Shown here: positions 1-12,289 of the stretch, in pieces
Numbering within the stretch: the stretch's first letter is position 1
Layout: every line of letters starts with the position of its first letter
DNA from: Ministeria vibrans ATCC 50519
Taxonomy: Eukaryota > Opisthokonta > Filasterea
Direction: 5' to 3'
Assembly (NCBI GenBank): GCA_943704425.1
Contig: CALSCP010002679.1
Location: 32,937 to 96,585, forward strand
DNA length: 63,649 nucleotides
The notes under the pieces: generated by a model
The model's input: the letters and a program-made list of their open reading frames with translations, nothing else
Told to the model about the DNA's origin: nothing
Databases searched by the model: none
Translations under genes and position numbers: made by a program

Positions 1-220
1 GGGGGGGGTCATTAAATAGGATGGAGTTAGCCAATGGAGTGAGCACGCAGTCGGTGGCCGCGTCTGGGGTCGGGGCGGTGCAGCGGGGGCGCTGCGACGG
101 GACGGTGCTTTCTGACGGACGCGGGCGAGTGTCGCGTGATCCTGGATGTAGTCAACGACGATGCAAACGGAGTTACGCCAGTGTCGGGGTTGCACGATCG
201 AGGGAACGGGGAGCCATCCT
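1..220 (-). CDS. possible partial exon running off the left edge
   Basis: On the minus strand a frame stays open from a pyrimidine-rich AG acceptor near 221-222 to the window edge. It encodes a stretch containing VVDYIQDHATLARVRQ, with codons that mostly end in G or C like the confident genes here. I recognise no family. The second half is Pro/Arg-rich and may be chance reading of GC-rich DNA. A plus-strand ORF covers the same bases and is no better supported. Confidence 0.2.
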
Positions 221-1449
221 CTGATGAAAAGGAAACACATTGTTTGATTGCTCTTCGAGTGTTCATTTGAGTCGTACGAAGGTGTCCCAGAGATGAAACA
301 AACGCGTCCGTCCATGCGCTCGGCTCGTGTTCGCTACACACAACAACAAGAAATAAGTCGTAGAAGGAGAAGAAGACATTTATAATAAAAAATAAGGACA
401 AGGAGGAAAAGAGGTTTGGTAAAAGAAAAGAGAAAGAGACGTTTCGAGAGAATGCTGCAGGCGGAAACGCGCAAGTTTCTTCGGTTCGCTTAAGCGATTC
501 ACATCCATACAACGTCGGCAAGTGCGTTGGGGAGAAAGCGGGGCTCGGTGGCGCTGTTTACGTCGTCTTTTGCATATGCTCCATTCGCAACCGAAACGGT
601 CTGAAGCGGAGTCAAAGCCCCAGTCAAGGTCGCTTCAGCGGCACATGCAATATGTCGGGTGCGTGAGAGGGCGCACGGCGGCGAGTGGCGAACTTGGAAC
701 TGTGTGGAAGCGATTCGTCGAAAGAAAAAAAAAAAAAGAGAAACGTTCTCAAACTGCGGTTTTCACCGGGAAACGCTGCCCACTGGCTCCGTCTGAGCAG
801 CTGGCACTCAGCAATGTTTCACGGATACGATGTGTAGCGGCAGTGGGAACACGCCATTTGCGGTGGGACGCGAAATTCAAAAAAAAGCACTCTTGAAACT
901 CAAATCAGCCAAACTCAACAGGGGAAAACTTACAAGAGGGTTCCGCTCATCTGTCGTCGTGGTGTAGGCTCTAAAAGAGGTTGTCGTGAACGAGCCACGG
1001 GGTGGGGCTCGCTGTGGCTTCGTTTGACAAAAAGAGTCATTGAAAGAGAGGAAGATAGTTTTGAAGCGAGGAGAGGGGCGAGAGGCAAGCCCCAGGAATG
1101 GGGAGAGGGTCTACGGCGTTGGTAATGAACTATATACTAAAATATATAATAAATGCAATTGCATTTATTGTCATTTGTCAAAACTCAAAAGATTTCAGAT
1201 TAGAAGACATTTCCAATTTATTGTCAATCACAAACGAAAAGCGACAACACATTCAGCTCAAACCCACTTTCTAAGCTACGGCCTTATTTATTTGTCGGCC
1301 TACGAGAGCATCGTCTGCGTCGAGAATTGATAATGAAGATTGAAGCATTTTTGATTTGTTGATAAAGTTAATACACTTGGAATCATACAATTGATACAAT
1401 TGGTACACGTTTGTTGAGAAATGCCACTTGGGCCTTGGCGGCGGCCGTG
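221..1449. other. no confident gene
   Basis: This stretch holds A-rich and T-rich tracts, including 13 consecutive A at about 724-736. The AT-rich sequence at 1120-1400 looks like spacer downstream of the J-domain gene. One minus-strand frame (about 730 down to a stop at 499-501) is open for some 75 codons and contains VANGAYAKDDVNSATEPRF. It could be a terminal exon, but it has no recognisable homology and no clear partner exon. Confidence 0.4.
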
Positions 1450-2277
1450 TCAGTCAGACTTCTTTCCTGGTGTCTTCACTGTCTTGCGCTCACGCGTGAC
1501 AATGAGCGCAGCGATGGCTGTCGCCGTCACAAGGTACACTGCGATGCGCTGTGGCAGTCCAACGAGGTGTGCTCGTTGGTAGCGCTGCTCCTTTTCATAT
1601 TCTCGTTGTGCATTTTGTCGTCTCAGTCGTCGTTGTTCTTCGTGTTTTTCATAGTGATGATAGTAGAACTACGAGCACCACCGTGTCAAATGCAAACCAC
1701 TCCCTTGCACGAACACAAAACCTTGTTGATGTCAAACTGAATGTCTCCTTCGGGTCTCGTGATGGTTGATCCGCGAGGCCTATGAGCGGCTGTACTTCGT
1801 GAAGACGAACGGGTGGCACGGCCATGCACTGATTGGTTGACCTACACACACACAATAGACTAACAGTTACTTCTTGAAGGAATATAACAATCATGCCTAA
1901 CCCTTATCCGACGATCATAACTCTTGCGTGCGACTGGATCACTGAGCGTCTCGTAGGCCTCGGATATTCTCGAGAAGAGCGCGGCAGAGTCAGACTACAT
2001 GGGAATGTGAGGTTGGACTTGAGGGACAGGCAGCTCTCATTACGCTCGTCGATGTGTCTGGGTGGTGTTTCAGCGAGAGTGCATAGTACGCCTTTTTGAT
2101 TTCGGCTTGCGTTGCCGACGGCTTCACGTGTAGGAGGGTGTAAAAGTTGAGCGAGGGGCCGGTGCTGGTGCTGAATTGTCGCGAGCCCTGTGATGCGAGC
2201 GCGGATCGACGCGACAGCCCGAATTGCAGCTCCACCGACGACCCACACAGGAAGGGTACCAGTCGCAGCCGAAGCAT
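1450..2277 (-). CDS. mitochondrial-type J-domain (DnaJ-like) membrane protein
   Basis: Spliced as complement(1450..1668, 1722..1841, 1902..1994, 2044..2277), all in phase 0, 221 residues. Three short GT-AG introns (49-60 bp) restore one continuous frame. Residues 1-40 are Arg/Ser-rich without acids, typical of a mitochondrial presequence. Residues about 43-105 form the J domain: LNFYTLLHV start, the HPD motif that stimulates Hsp70 ATPase, and helix IV with [11 protein letters not shown] across intron 1. A charged segment follows, then one hydrophobic helix (about 188-204, [17 protein letters not shown]) and a basic tail. J domain plus late membrane helix resembles DNAJC4-type proteins, but that assignment is inference. 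It probably recruits mitochondrial Hsp70 at a membrane. It is divergently placed from the PITP exons at 2674. Confidence 0.8.
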
Positions 2278-2390
2278 AGAAACAAGTGCGTCTCCCAGAT
2301 GTCAGATGTCGGATGCCAGAGGGAGGGAGGGAGGGACAGAGAGAGAGAGAGAGGAGAAAGAAACAAAGTGATAGAGAGAGAAACAAAGTG

Positions 2391-2444
<54 letters not shown>

Positions 2445-2673
2445 CACGAGCCAGGCAAGAGAAATATTATGGGGTTTCCAGTTGGTTGGGCGGTTCACAC
2501 ACACACACACACATACACACACAGTTTTATCGCGTCAGATCGCCACCATTGACCAACTAACAATATCTCTGACCTCAAATAACTAATCTCAGATTGTATT
2601 TTAAAGTTAATAGTTTATAGTTTGTACTTTGTACATCTTTTCTTCACTTTGCCCATATACACACACGTTCAGT
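2278..2673. promoter_or_regulatory. divergent spacer between J-domain gene and PITP exons
   Basis: This 396-bp spacer separates two genes transcribed away from each other and so should hold both promoters. It contains an interrupted GA tract (about 2336-2442), a short CA tract (2496-2522) and an AT-rich stretch before the PITP start. I see no convincing TATA box or other defined element. The GA tract yields several Arg-Glu or Leu-Ser ORFs that I regard as artefacts. Confidence 0.45.
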
Positions 2674-2838
2674 ATGCTGATTCGAGAGTTCCGAGTTGTG
2701 CTGCCCCTGTCGGTGCCCGAGTACCAGGTAGAAGACTGTCTGTCTCCTGCAAATGCATATTTGACTCGTCCCTTCTCAAGGTTGGCCAATTGTACGCAGT
2801 TGCCGAGGCGAGTAAAAACGAGACTGGTGGCGGTGAAG
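2674..2838 (+). CDS. phosphatidylinositol transfer protein, first two exons only
   Basis: Exons 2674..2727 and 2781..2838 encode MLIREFRVVLPLSVPEYQ, then a segment starting VGQLYAVAEASKNETGGGEG. This matches the highly conserved N-terminus of class I PITPs (PITPNA/PITPNB), which shuttle PI and PC between membranes. Both splice sites are canonical, and exon 2 ends in phase 1 before gtgagc. The remaining roughly 230 residues of a PITP appear in no frame downstream. Instead the putative intron runs into an A28 tract (2885-2912), after which CNOT1 begins. I read this as a true gene start cut off by a chimeric join or a real breakpoint rather than a complete gene. Identity is near certain; completeness is not. 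Confidence 0.85.
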
Positions 2839-2884
2839 GTGAGCTCAATGTAGAGAGGGAGAGAGAGACCCGACGGAAACAGAC

Positions 2885-2912
2885 AAAAAAAAAAAAAAAA
2901 AAAAAAAAAAAA
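2885..2912. repeat. A28 homopolymer at PITP/CNOT1 junction
   Basis: Twenty-eight consecutive A on the plus strand. On its left is the phase-1 donor of PITP exon 2. On its right is pyrimidine-rich sequence leading to a CNOT1 exon that lacks the first ~75 residues of the protein. It is one of three A runs of 22 nt or more, all at similar junctions. Confidence 0.95.
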
Positions 2913-3332
2913 CGCTCTCTTTCCTCTTCTACGCAACTTGTTGCTCTCTTCATGTGTACACTGTGTGTCACATGTAAACACTATGCCTCTCCATGCCTCC
3001 CTTTAACCACCTCCATCGACAATGTTCTGTTCTTTTTTCACTTTTGTTCACCCACAAACTTCAACGCCAAAGTATCGTCACTCGCTCCCTCTGCTCTCCC
3101 GCATCTTCTCCCCTACAGCCATCCACCGCTTTCTTTCCCTCCCTATACGCCCACTTTTGCTTCCCTAGTCTTCTCTCTCGTCGTGCGCGACGCGATCGTT
3201 TTATAACATTCTCACTTTTCCCTTCTCACTCTCCTCGCTCTCCCTCCCGCTTCCCCTCTTCTCTCCTCTCCGCGATGACGTGCCGTTAACAATGCCGTGC
3301 TCCTCGTCCTTCCTCTTCTTCCCTTTTCTCAG
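2913..3332. other. pyrimidine-rich sequence before the first recognised CNOT1 exon
   Basis: The 420 bp between the A28 run and the CNOT1 acceptor are C/T-rich on the plus strand, like intron sequence in this genome. Several frames are open because of low complexity, but none resembles the conserved N-terminus of CNOT1 or the missing part of PITP. It ends in a strong acceptor (cttttctcag) at 3323-3332. Confidence 0.5.
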
Positions 3333-6300
3333 CAACAACAGGTCCTTGTTGAGCTTCTCGAGCAACTCACTGCTCGTCCGTCCTTTCCGGGTATCCTCTG
3401 CTCGGCCGTCCCACACGACGAAACCGACCGCTTTCTCCAGCGTCTCCCTCAACTCCACCTCTCACTTCCCCTCGAAGTCCTTCTCGCCCTCGGCCTTGCT
3501 CACTCCTTTGACGAGTCCGTCCAAAGCCGAGGTAGAATTTATTAAGATCATTATTATTTTTATAATAATAATAATCATTAATAATAATAATTATTATTAT
3601 TATTTATTATTTTAATTATTTATATTTTGACGCTGTGTTTATTTAGCCCTTGCGTTTGCCTCTCGACGCCTGCCGGATCTTCTTCGAGTCGCTTCCACCA
3701 CCAACAACAGCAGTCCCTCGAGCAGTCCAAGCCACACAGGCAGTAGCAGCAACAGTCTCCTGCAACTCGTTCCGCCTGCTCTTCACAACTTCCTCTACCT
3801 CAGCGCTTCCTTTGCGTCCCAGCTCAACATCTCGGACGATCAACTTGCGTCGCTGCAGTCCACTCTCCAGCGTCACCAGTCCGTTTCGTCCGCCTCCACC
3901 CTTCTTCTCCCCCATCTATACCCTCAGCTAATCGAAGCCCCCGCGTCGCGCCTCGTCAAGTCCCTTCAGCTCACCATGACCTCTCTTGATACCGACCTTG
4001 CCTCAAACCCATCTCCTCTCGCCGATCTCATTCGCGAACATGGCTCCACCTGCACAGAGTAACACACTTATTATATTAATGACAGCGATTACTCACTTCT
4101 TTCAACGTACACATCGACAGATCCGTTGCGTTCATGGTGGACTTCATCAAGCACTTTAGTGCCCGCGAACACCTGACCAACCGCTCCGTTGCTTGTATGC
4201 TCAGCATGATGGCCAAAACAGTCAACGAAATTGAGGTGAAAAGAAGAAGAAAATAAACATCAATTCTCACATCCAATCAACTTGGAACGCACACCCCACA
4301 CCATCACATTCTATCTATCCCTTTGTTTTTCTCCCTCTCATATTTCACTTTGTTTCTCTCTCGCACACGCTATCACTTCTCTCTCTCTCTCTCTCCACCT
4401 TTTTTTCTTTCTCCTCTCTCTCTCTCTTCACCTTTACTTTTTACTTCTCTCTCGCTTTTCGCATTTTTTTTCCTCCGCTCTCGCTTTTCACTTTTTTTCT
4501 CTCTCTCTTACCACCACTTTGTTTCTCTCCCCTCTCTCAATCTTCTTTTTTTCTTACCAGGACGGCACTCCACTGCCGTTGAGCCAACAGTCTACACCCG
4601 CGTGGGACCAAAAGAAGCACGAAGAACATCCTCAACAGCCGCGATTGCGCCAGTGGAACGTTGACAATTTTGTCGATGCCGTTCGCCAGTTGCTGCCCTC
4701 CGTCGACTGGAGCCAGGTGGCCATGCATCTCGACAACCCTTACTTTTTTCTGCCTTCCCCTCGTGGCCTCGACCTGCTTGTCACCGCCTTCAATCGTGCG
4801 CAGACTCCCCTGCCTATGAACGCTCTCTATCGCAAATGGAGCAACATTGCCGGTCAGCTGTCACTCTATCGTCAGGCCCTCGGCTCGCCCGGTCGCTTTG
4901 CCTTCCAGGCCGGTTCTCAAGGTCAAGTTCCCGTCGATAATGCACAGCAGGGCGATCGCACTGTGCACAACTGGGCCTGCGTCGACCTTGTCGCAACTCT
5001 TCTGCTCCTCTCGGAGACCGAATACTTCAATCTTGTTCGCGAACTCTTCGATGCCCCGCGTCGCATGTGCCCTAGTGTTCTCCTCCTCGCTCTTGCCGAA
5101 GCCAAGGTATGAAAGAAAATGCCATTCTCCCACGTGTTTTGCTGATACTCCTTTACGTACCTTTTGTAGAGCGAGTCTCCCCCGATGCAGCAGGATCTGA
5201 TGGTTGCGCTACTTCCGCTCTTTCTCGACACCGCTCCGCACTCCACCGCCGTCATGGCACATCTCTATGTGCGCAATCCCAAATTTGTTATTGCCGGCCT
5301 CGCCCAGTGGCACATTGTTGCTGACGACGCCACAAGTCTTCACCGAATCTTCGACTGTGCTCAACGTCTAAAGGTATCAAAACCCCCTCTTATCTGAAAT
5401 CAACATGCGCAAACACTCTTCTTGTTAGAGCCTCGCCAAGTTTCTGGCCTGTGACAACCACAAATTTACCATTGAACTGGCGTGCTTTGCGTCGCGCCAC
5501 GCCGTAGGGTTCCTCGAGAAATGGACCACCGAAAAGGTTCAGCCATAAAACATGCTATTATTCTGCACCTTTTTTTTCTTTCTTTCTTTCTTTTGTCTTC
5601 TTCTTTTTTTGTTTTCCTCACACCGTGACTTTTTTCTACAGATCCAGGTAGCCGGAATGGACTTTGTCAATGCGATTGTGTGGTTCTTGCGGGAGCGGGC
5701 ATTGCGGCCCAACATATCGCCCGTAGCCACTGCCGAGTCAGTCACAGTGCTGGTCAAGGCCCTGGAAATGTACATGCAGCTCAACGACTTCAAGAAACTT
5801 CGCGCCTCGTGTGTCGAAGTGTACCCCGCCGTCGACGCTCTGCTCCGTGCCGCCGGAAGCGCCCTGCCCTCTGCGTCTACTTCGTCGTCGTTGTCCGGCG
5901 CACCCCTGCCCAATGCTCAATCGTCAACCCCATCGTCCTCGCTCTTCTCTGCCATCAACTCAGCCTCCGTCGCCGCAGGTGGTGGTGGTGGTGGTGGCGG
6001 TGGTGGCGCCACTGCTGCTGCTTCTGGTGCTGCTGTCGGTGGCGGCACGGGCGACTCGCAGTTCTCGCAGGATATCGAACATCAGGCCAATGTGCTCTTC
6101 TCTAAGGTGTACCACAACCAAATGGGCATCTCGACATTCCTCGAACTTCTCAAGCAGTTCAAGGAAAGTTCTCGACCCAAAGAGCGCGACATCTTCAACT
6201 GTACCATCCGCTACCTGCTCGACGACCATCGTCATTTTCAGACGTTTCCCGACGAGGCCCTTAAGATCACTGGCGTCCTTGTGGGCTCCATCGTCCAGCA

Positions 6301-9300
6301 CCAGCTTGTCAGTCACGAGACGCACAGCGTTGCTCTCCGCCGTATTCTCGAGGCACTCCGCAAGCCCGCCGACTCCAACATGTTCCGCTTTGGCGTGTGT
6401 GCTCTCAAACAGTTTATGACACGTCTTCCCGAACTGTCTCCCTACGCCGAGTACATCTTGCGTGTGCCTCACTTTGATTTGATCCCCGCTCAAATCCAAC
6501 ATTACGTGCGCCTCGGTGTCTCCAACGCTTCCGACACCAACAACAGCGACGCGGCCAACCTTGATCTTGTTGGCGCAGCAGCAGCAGCAGCAACCGCCCC
6601 ATCCTCATCGAATGCGTCTGCCACGCACACTCCGGGTACGCCCACCACGTCGACACCGTCCTTTGGCTCACTCTTCTCACCCACAGCATCTCCCGCCACT
6701 GCCGCTGCGGCAACCGCTGCCGCTGCTGCCGCCGTCGCTGCCGCCGCCGCCGTGGCCGCCTCGGGTGGCTCACCCAACACCCCGTCACTCAGTGGGAATG
6801 CGCAGGGTAACATCAAGTTGCTGATGACGGCGAGCGAACATCAGAATGCGGACGCTGTGCGACCCTCGGCCAGCATCGAAGAGAAGATTTACTTTCTCAT
6901 CAACAACCTGACACAGCAGCAAATGCCCCAGCGTGTGCCCGAATTCAAGGAGCTCGTTGTTGTCGACTATTACCCCTGGTTCTCGCAGTATCTCGTCGCA
7001 AAGCGTGCCAGCATCGAGCCCAATCACTTGGCGCTTTATATGTCGTTCCTCGAGGCGGTCAGCGAGTCGCGTCTTTTTGAAGAGGTACTCGCCGCCACTT
7101 ACTCCAATGTGCGCGTGCTCCTGCGCATGGAGAAAATTGGCACTTCTGCTGGCTCGACCGAGCGATCGTTGCTCAAGAACCTTGGAGCCTGGCTTGGCAT
7201 GCAGACCCTCTTGCGCAACCGCCCTATCCTTCACCGCGACCTGCCTCTCAAGGACCTCCTTGTGCAAGCCTTCGACCGCAACCAGTTGCTCCATGTAGTG
7301 CCCTTCACCGCTAAGGTGCTCGAGTCGTGCAAGAGCCGCGTCTTCCGACCGCCCAATCCCTGGACCATGGGCCTGCTGGCGGTTCTCAAGGAGATGCATC
7401 AGCTCGTCGACCTTAAGATCAATCTCAAGTTTGAGGTGGAGGTTCTCTGTCGCAACCTCGCCATTGACATTGCCGCCATTGAGCCGTCCACCATTCTGCG
7501 CGACATCCGTCAGCGTCGTGTCGCTAGCCAGTCGCTCACCCTTGACGACAACGGCCGTCTCACCTCGCTGATGGGTCCCCAATCGGGCGGCAACATTGGA
7601 AGCCCGCTTGCTTCCTCTTCGACCATGTCTCCGTCAAGCGCTGCCGCCGCTGCCGCGGCCGCGGCCGCCACCACAGTGGCTACGGGTGGAAATAACGCCG
7701 GTGGTGGCAACAACAACAACAACAACCAGACGCTGTCGTCGTCGTCGCCCATGGGATCGCCTTTGCCTCAGGCTGCCGCACATCGCCCCGTCCTGAGCTT
7801 GTCCACGTCGGCCGTCGCGAACCTTACACCATTTTTGGTGGCCAACTCAAATGCCTTCCTCTTTGTGCAACAACCTCAATTGAAGCAGTTTGTGCCCATG
7901 GCTATTGAGCTGGCCGTTCAGGAAATCATCCAGCCGGTTGTCGAGCGGTCCTGCACCATTGCCTGCATCTCGACACAAGAACTACTCACCAAGGACTTTT
8001 CACTGGAACCCGACGAGAACAAAATGCGTGTGGCCGCACAGCAGATGGCCACGTCGCTCGCCGGCTCCCTCGCCATGGTCACCTGCAAGGAGCCTCTGCG
8101 CATCTCCGTTGGCAACCACTTGCGCACACTGCTGCAGAACAGCATGCCACCTAACATGCCGGAGGCTCAGGCGCTCATGGACCAGGCGGTGCAATTTGCG
8201 TGCGCCGACAACATCGACGTGGCGTGTGCCTTCATCGAGAAGGCGGCGCAAGAGAAGGTGAGCGTTGACATTAACGAGCACCTTGTCAATGCGTACGCTG
8301 TGCGCCGACGACACCGCGAGAGCCGTTCGCAGCAGCCCTTCTTTGACCAGGCTGCCCAGTCGGCACTCTCCGCCTTTTCTACTTCACTTCCCGAACTGCT
8401 GCGTCCCAAGATTGGCGGCCTCACCATGCGTCAGCAGCGCGTGTACGAAGGCTTCGTCAAGCTTGGTGGCGGCGGCGGGTCGGCTGCCGGAACAGCGGCT
8501 GGAGCGGCCACTGCTGGCGGAGCAACAAGCGGAGCCTCTGCGCCCACGACACCTTTGGGCGCGTCTCCTCTGTCGCCCGTTGACGCCGCCAAGAAGCAGC
8601 CCCAGTTGTCGTCCTCGTCGTCACCGCAGTCACCCACCAAAATGGACGGTCCTTACCTGCAACAGCAACAGCTCGCGGCAGCCGGTCAACTCTTGGACCG
8701 CGCCCTCACTGATGCCGATCAGATCGTCTCGCGACAGGCGCCCACGGCGACCTTGGCATCACTGCCGCCCCAACACGAACTGCGCAATGTTGTTGCGCGC
8801 TTCGGCTTGTGTTTGGAGCAAAGTGGTGCGCAACGTGAGGACCTTGCCGCTGCCTTTGCACATCGACTGTTCCCACTGCTCCACCGCTCGACCGTTCGTC
8901 TCTTCCGCGACGTGTGCATTGCTGCCATGGAGGCGTGCCGTGACTCGTGTGCTCGACCCACGCGCATTCACCAGGACCTCACGCAAGCACTCATTTCCGC
9001 CATTGACGAGCGTCGCTTCACCATTGATGGCATTCTGGCGCTGTGTCGCAAGCGCCTTGTCAACTTGGTCGAGCTCGACGCGCACTTGGCCAAGCTGTCG
9101 GACCAGGGCCACAATACGGCCGTATGTGACTTTGCCATTGCGCTGCTGCAACAACTGCTTCTCGACGAGCCGACTGGTCTGGTGCGAGCGCAGGACTTCT
9201 GGCAAACACTTGACATGCTCGCGCGTGTTCGTCGTGTGCCCGAGTCTCTTGTGCCGGCCGCACAGCAGGCTCAAGGCATTGCTGAGGCGGTCGCCAAGGG

Positions 9301-11134
9301 TATTTCGTCGCCGCAGGTGCCCGGCTCGCCGTCCGTCCAGCAGCAACAGATGCAGCAGCAACAGATGCTTCAGCAGCAACAGCAGCAACAGCTTGCCGAT
9401 GAGGCCAAGGATGCTCAGATTGTGCTGTTGGCCGATCAGGGCCGCGACCCGCCCTTCTTGCGCGACCGTGCGGTGGCGCTCTTCGACGAGTGGTTCCGCA
9501 TTGTGAGTCTGCCGCAAAGTGCGCCCGACAAACTTGCGGCGCACTTTGCCCAGCGACTCTCTCTCACGTTCACCACCGAAGATCTTGTTACTCGCCTGCT
9601 GCGCGTCTGCGCCGAGCAGGCCATCGAGGCAACATACCAGGCAATGGGTAGTGCTGCGAACTCCTCGACCTCGTCGCCCGCAACACCATCCGCGTCCGAC
9701 TCAACGACCGACGGCAACGGCAACCAGCTGCCCACGCGACCTTCGGCCGTGACCATGTCGCTTGTGATGGCCTCCTCCAACAAGTACTGTGCCATTGATG
9801 CGCTGCGCAAGCTCGTCGTGCTCGTCGTGAAGACTGTCGGTGGCGCAGAGCCCAAGGATGCGTCGGCGCGCGTCAACGTGTTGTCGCTGGCACTCAGTGC
9901 GTTTGCCAGTCTGCTCACGCGCGACTGCGAACGTCGTCGTCAGCTATTCAACCAGCGCCCCTACCATCGTCTGCTGCACGGCCTGCTTGTCGAGCTTACC
10001 GAGCCCGATGCGTTGTTGGACGCCATAAGCTTCCAGGTGCTCCTACGGTTCGGTGCGACCCTGCACGCCATTGACCCGACGCGCGCGCCCGCCTTTGTCT
10101 TTGCCTGGCTCGAGCTCGTGTCGCACCGCAGCTTCATGATCAAGCTGCTCCTCGTTAAGTCGCGCAAGGGCTGGCCCATGGTGCAGCGACTACTCGTGGC
10201 CATGTTGCGCTACCTGGCGCCCTTCCTGGCGCGCGCCCAGCTGACCGAGCCCATCCGCGTGCTCTACAAGGGCGTCCTACGTGTCTTGCTTGTACTCCTT
10301 CACGACTTCCCCGAGTTCCTCACTGACTACCATTTTGGCTTTTGCGACGTCATTCCCGCGACGTGCGTCCAAATGCGCAACCTGGTCTTGTCGGCGTACC
10401 CGCGCAACATGCGCCTGCCCGATCCATTCACGCCCAATCTAAAGGTCGACCTGCTCCCCGAGATCAACCAGCCGCCGCGGATGCTCTTCAATGTGGGCGC
10501 GACCCTGCAGCGTCAGCTGCGCACCGAACTAGACTCGTACCTGAGCACACGCGCACCCGCGTCTTTCCCGGCCGAGCTGCACCGAACGCTGCAGGGCAAC
10601 GTACCCCTCATCAATGCGCTCGTCTTCTACGTGGGCATGCAGGCGATCACGCAGATCCAGAAGCCACAGGGTGTCGCATCCATCACCAACTCGCCCGCCA
10701 TGGACGTGTTCAAGCGACTCGCTACGGATCTCGACACGGAGAGCCGCTACTACTTCCTGAATGCGCTTGCGAATCAACTGCGCTACCCCAACAGCCACAC
10801 GCACTACTTCAGCTGCGTGCTGCTTTTCCTCTTTGCCGAGGTCGACAACGAGGCGGTGCAAGAGCAGATTACGCGCGTGCTGCTCGAGCGCATCATTGCC
10901 ATGCGACCGCACCCCTGGGGCGTCATCATCAGTCTGGTGGAGCTCCTCAAGAACCACCAGTTTCGCTTTTGGGAGCGTGAATTTGTGCAAATTCCTGAAA
11001 TCAAGCGGGTCCTCATTAACGTATGGCGCTCAACCACACCAAGTGCACCGCCACAGCAAGGCGGTGGTCCCCCACAACAGCCGGGGGGTCGGACCCCCGA
11101 GGTGGGCGGTCCTCAGCAAGTGCAGGATGCCTAA
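3333..11134 (+). CDS. CNOT1: CCR4-NOT transcription complex subunit 1, N-terminus missing
   Basis: Spliced as join(<3333..3531, 3647..4058, 4121..4235, 4561..5106, 5170..5373, 5429..5536, 5642..11134), about 2,358 residues retained. CNOT1 is the scaffold of the CCR4-NOT deadenylase, which shortens mRNA poly(A) tails. Numbering from the first retained residue: HEAT region 1-530; MIF4G-like TTP-binding region about 668-815; CAF1-binding MIF4G about 938-1138; CNOT9-binding region (DUF3819) about 1255-1402; C-terminal NOT module about 2005-2322, with the conserved LPDPFTPNLKVD and RYPNSHTHYFSC blocks. The first retained residues align near human residue 75, so one or more 5' exons are absent. Poly-Gly, poly-Ala, poly-Asn and poly-Gln linkers sit between domains. 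The last exon is 5.5 kb without introns. The protein ends in a Pro/Gln/Gly tail and TAA at 11132-11134. Confidence 0.95.
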
Positions 11135-11398
11135 GAGGGAGAGAGAGAGAGAGAGAGTGCGTGTGTGTGTGTGTGTAAGAGAGACAGATGCCGAGTGTGT
11201 TCTGTTGTGTGCGAATGTGTGTGAAAGGGAGAATGTCAAATGAACACGAAAAAGGAAAAAGGAATTGTGTAAACAAAAATTGAATGGTATAGCGGCAGAG
11301 AAAATTGAACGGGGGAGTGATTGAGAAGGACGCGATTCGCCCTTTTGCCGAGACAAATAATAAATTTTAATAATAATTATTTTTTTAAAAAAAAAATA

Positions 11399-11700
11399 GA
11401 TTTATTTTTAGAAGAAGAATAATAATACAACCCATTTATTACAGTCACCACGCGAAAACACTAGAGTTTCGGTTGAGTTTACATGGGAGAACAGTGGCAG
11501 GTCAGAGTGCTGTGTCGTCGCTATGTAGTGAGGCAATCGCGATGGCACGCCATACCCCCAGTGGAGGCTTTGAGCTCTAATGACACCATGAAGGTGTTTG
11601 TCGACAAAGAGTGTAATGTCGAAGTCGTTGTTGAAGCAATCGGATCGGTGGTCGACGGCGGCAAGTCCAGGTGGCTGCGGGGCGCTTCCCTGGTGTACTA
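11399..11700. repeat. dispersed repeat, copy 1
   Basis: It starts with ttagaagaagaataat and carries the blocks gtgctgtgtcgtcgctatg, gccatacccccagtgg, gatcggtggtcg and ggcaagtccaggtggctgcg. The same blocks occur in the same order and orientation in copy 3 at about 12296-12640. The two copies look roughly 75-80% identical by eye. Read on the minus strand, both encode a peptide with GSAPQPPGLAA followed by DHRS. Confidence 0.75.
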
Positions 11701-11820
11701 ATTTGAAGAAAGAAGAAGAATACATCCCGTTTATTAATGATACAGTCACCACGTAAGATGCAGCCAGCCCGCCTTGCAAGCTCAATTGAAAATATAGAGA
11801 TAACATGGGAGAACAGTGAT
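11701..11820. repeat. dispersed repeat, truncated copy 2
   Basis: This repeats only the left part of the element, directly after copy 1. It holds aagaagaatacatcccgttt, then attaatgatacagtcaccac, then cagcccgccttgcaa and acatgggagaacagtga. Copies 1 and 3 share these blocks. The arrangement suggests tandem duplication followed by truncation. Confidence 0.65.
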
Positions 11821-12289
11821 TTATTAGTATTATTATTGTTATATTAAATAAGATAATAATTATATGTCTTTTTTTTTTCGTCTCTGTGGCGCCTCGATCG
11901 TGACGAGCGCCTCACGCGATACAAGCGCAGTATGCATCAACACGCGATTGCAACACATTATGCTATGAAGCGGCGGTAATCGATAGTAAGACTATGTCTT
12001 GTAACTGAATGCCGCTGCACTTTCCTTTTTATTGCGTCTTATTATTTTTAAGTAGGTAATGCACTGAAGCGTAATAATAATAATTATTATTATTATAATG
12101 CGATAGACAGTTCGACACCCTCTCTGCACATGTACCCTGGGTGAGATGCCTAAAATCCCAAGCACGGCTTGAGCACGGTATCATATTCATTGTTATACGA
12201 AGTGGGGAAAGGAGAAGACATCATACAATAATTATAGAGATTCCATCATAGCTTAACCCCAAGAAGTTTATTCCCTTTATAATTATAAC

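Noticed and set aside
2336-2522. Repetitive Arg-Glu and Leu-Ser proteins from the GA/CA tracts
   Set aside because: These are translations of dinucleotide repeats in a divergent promoter spacer.
4282-4560. Open frame full of Leu/Ser/Phe upstream of the CNOT1 exon at 4561
   Set aside because: The CT-rich intron is read through. The exon begins after the acceptor ttaccag at 4560, where CNOT1 similarity starts.
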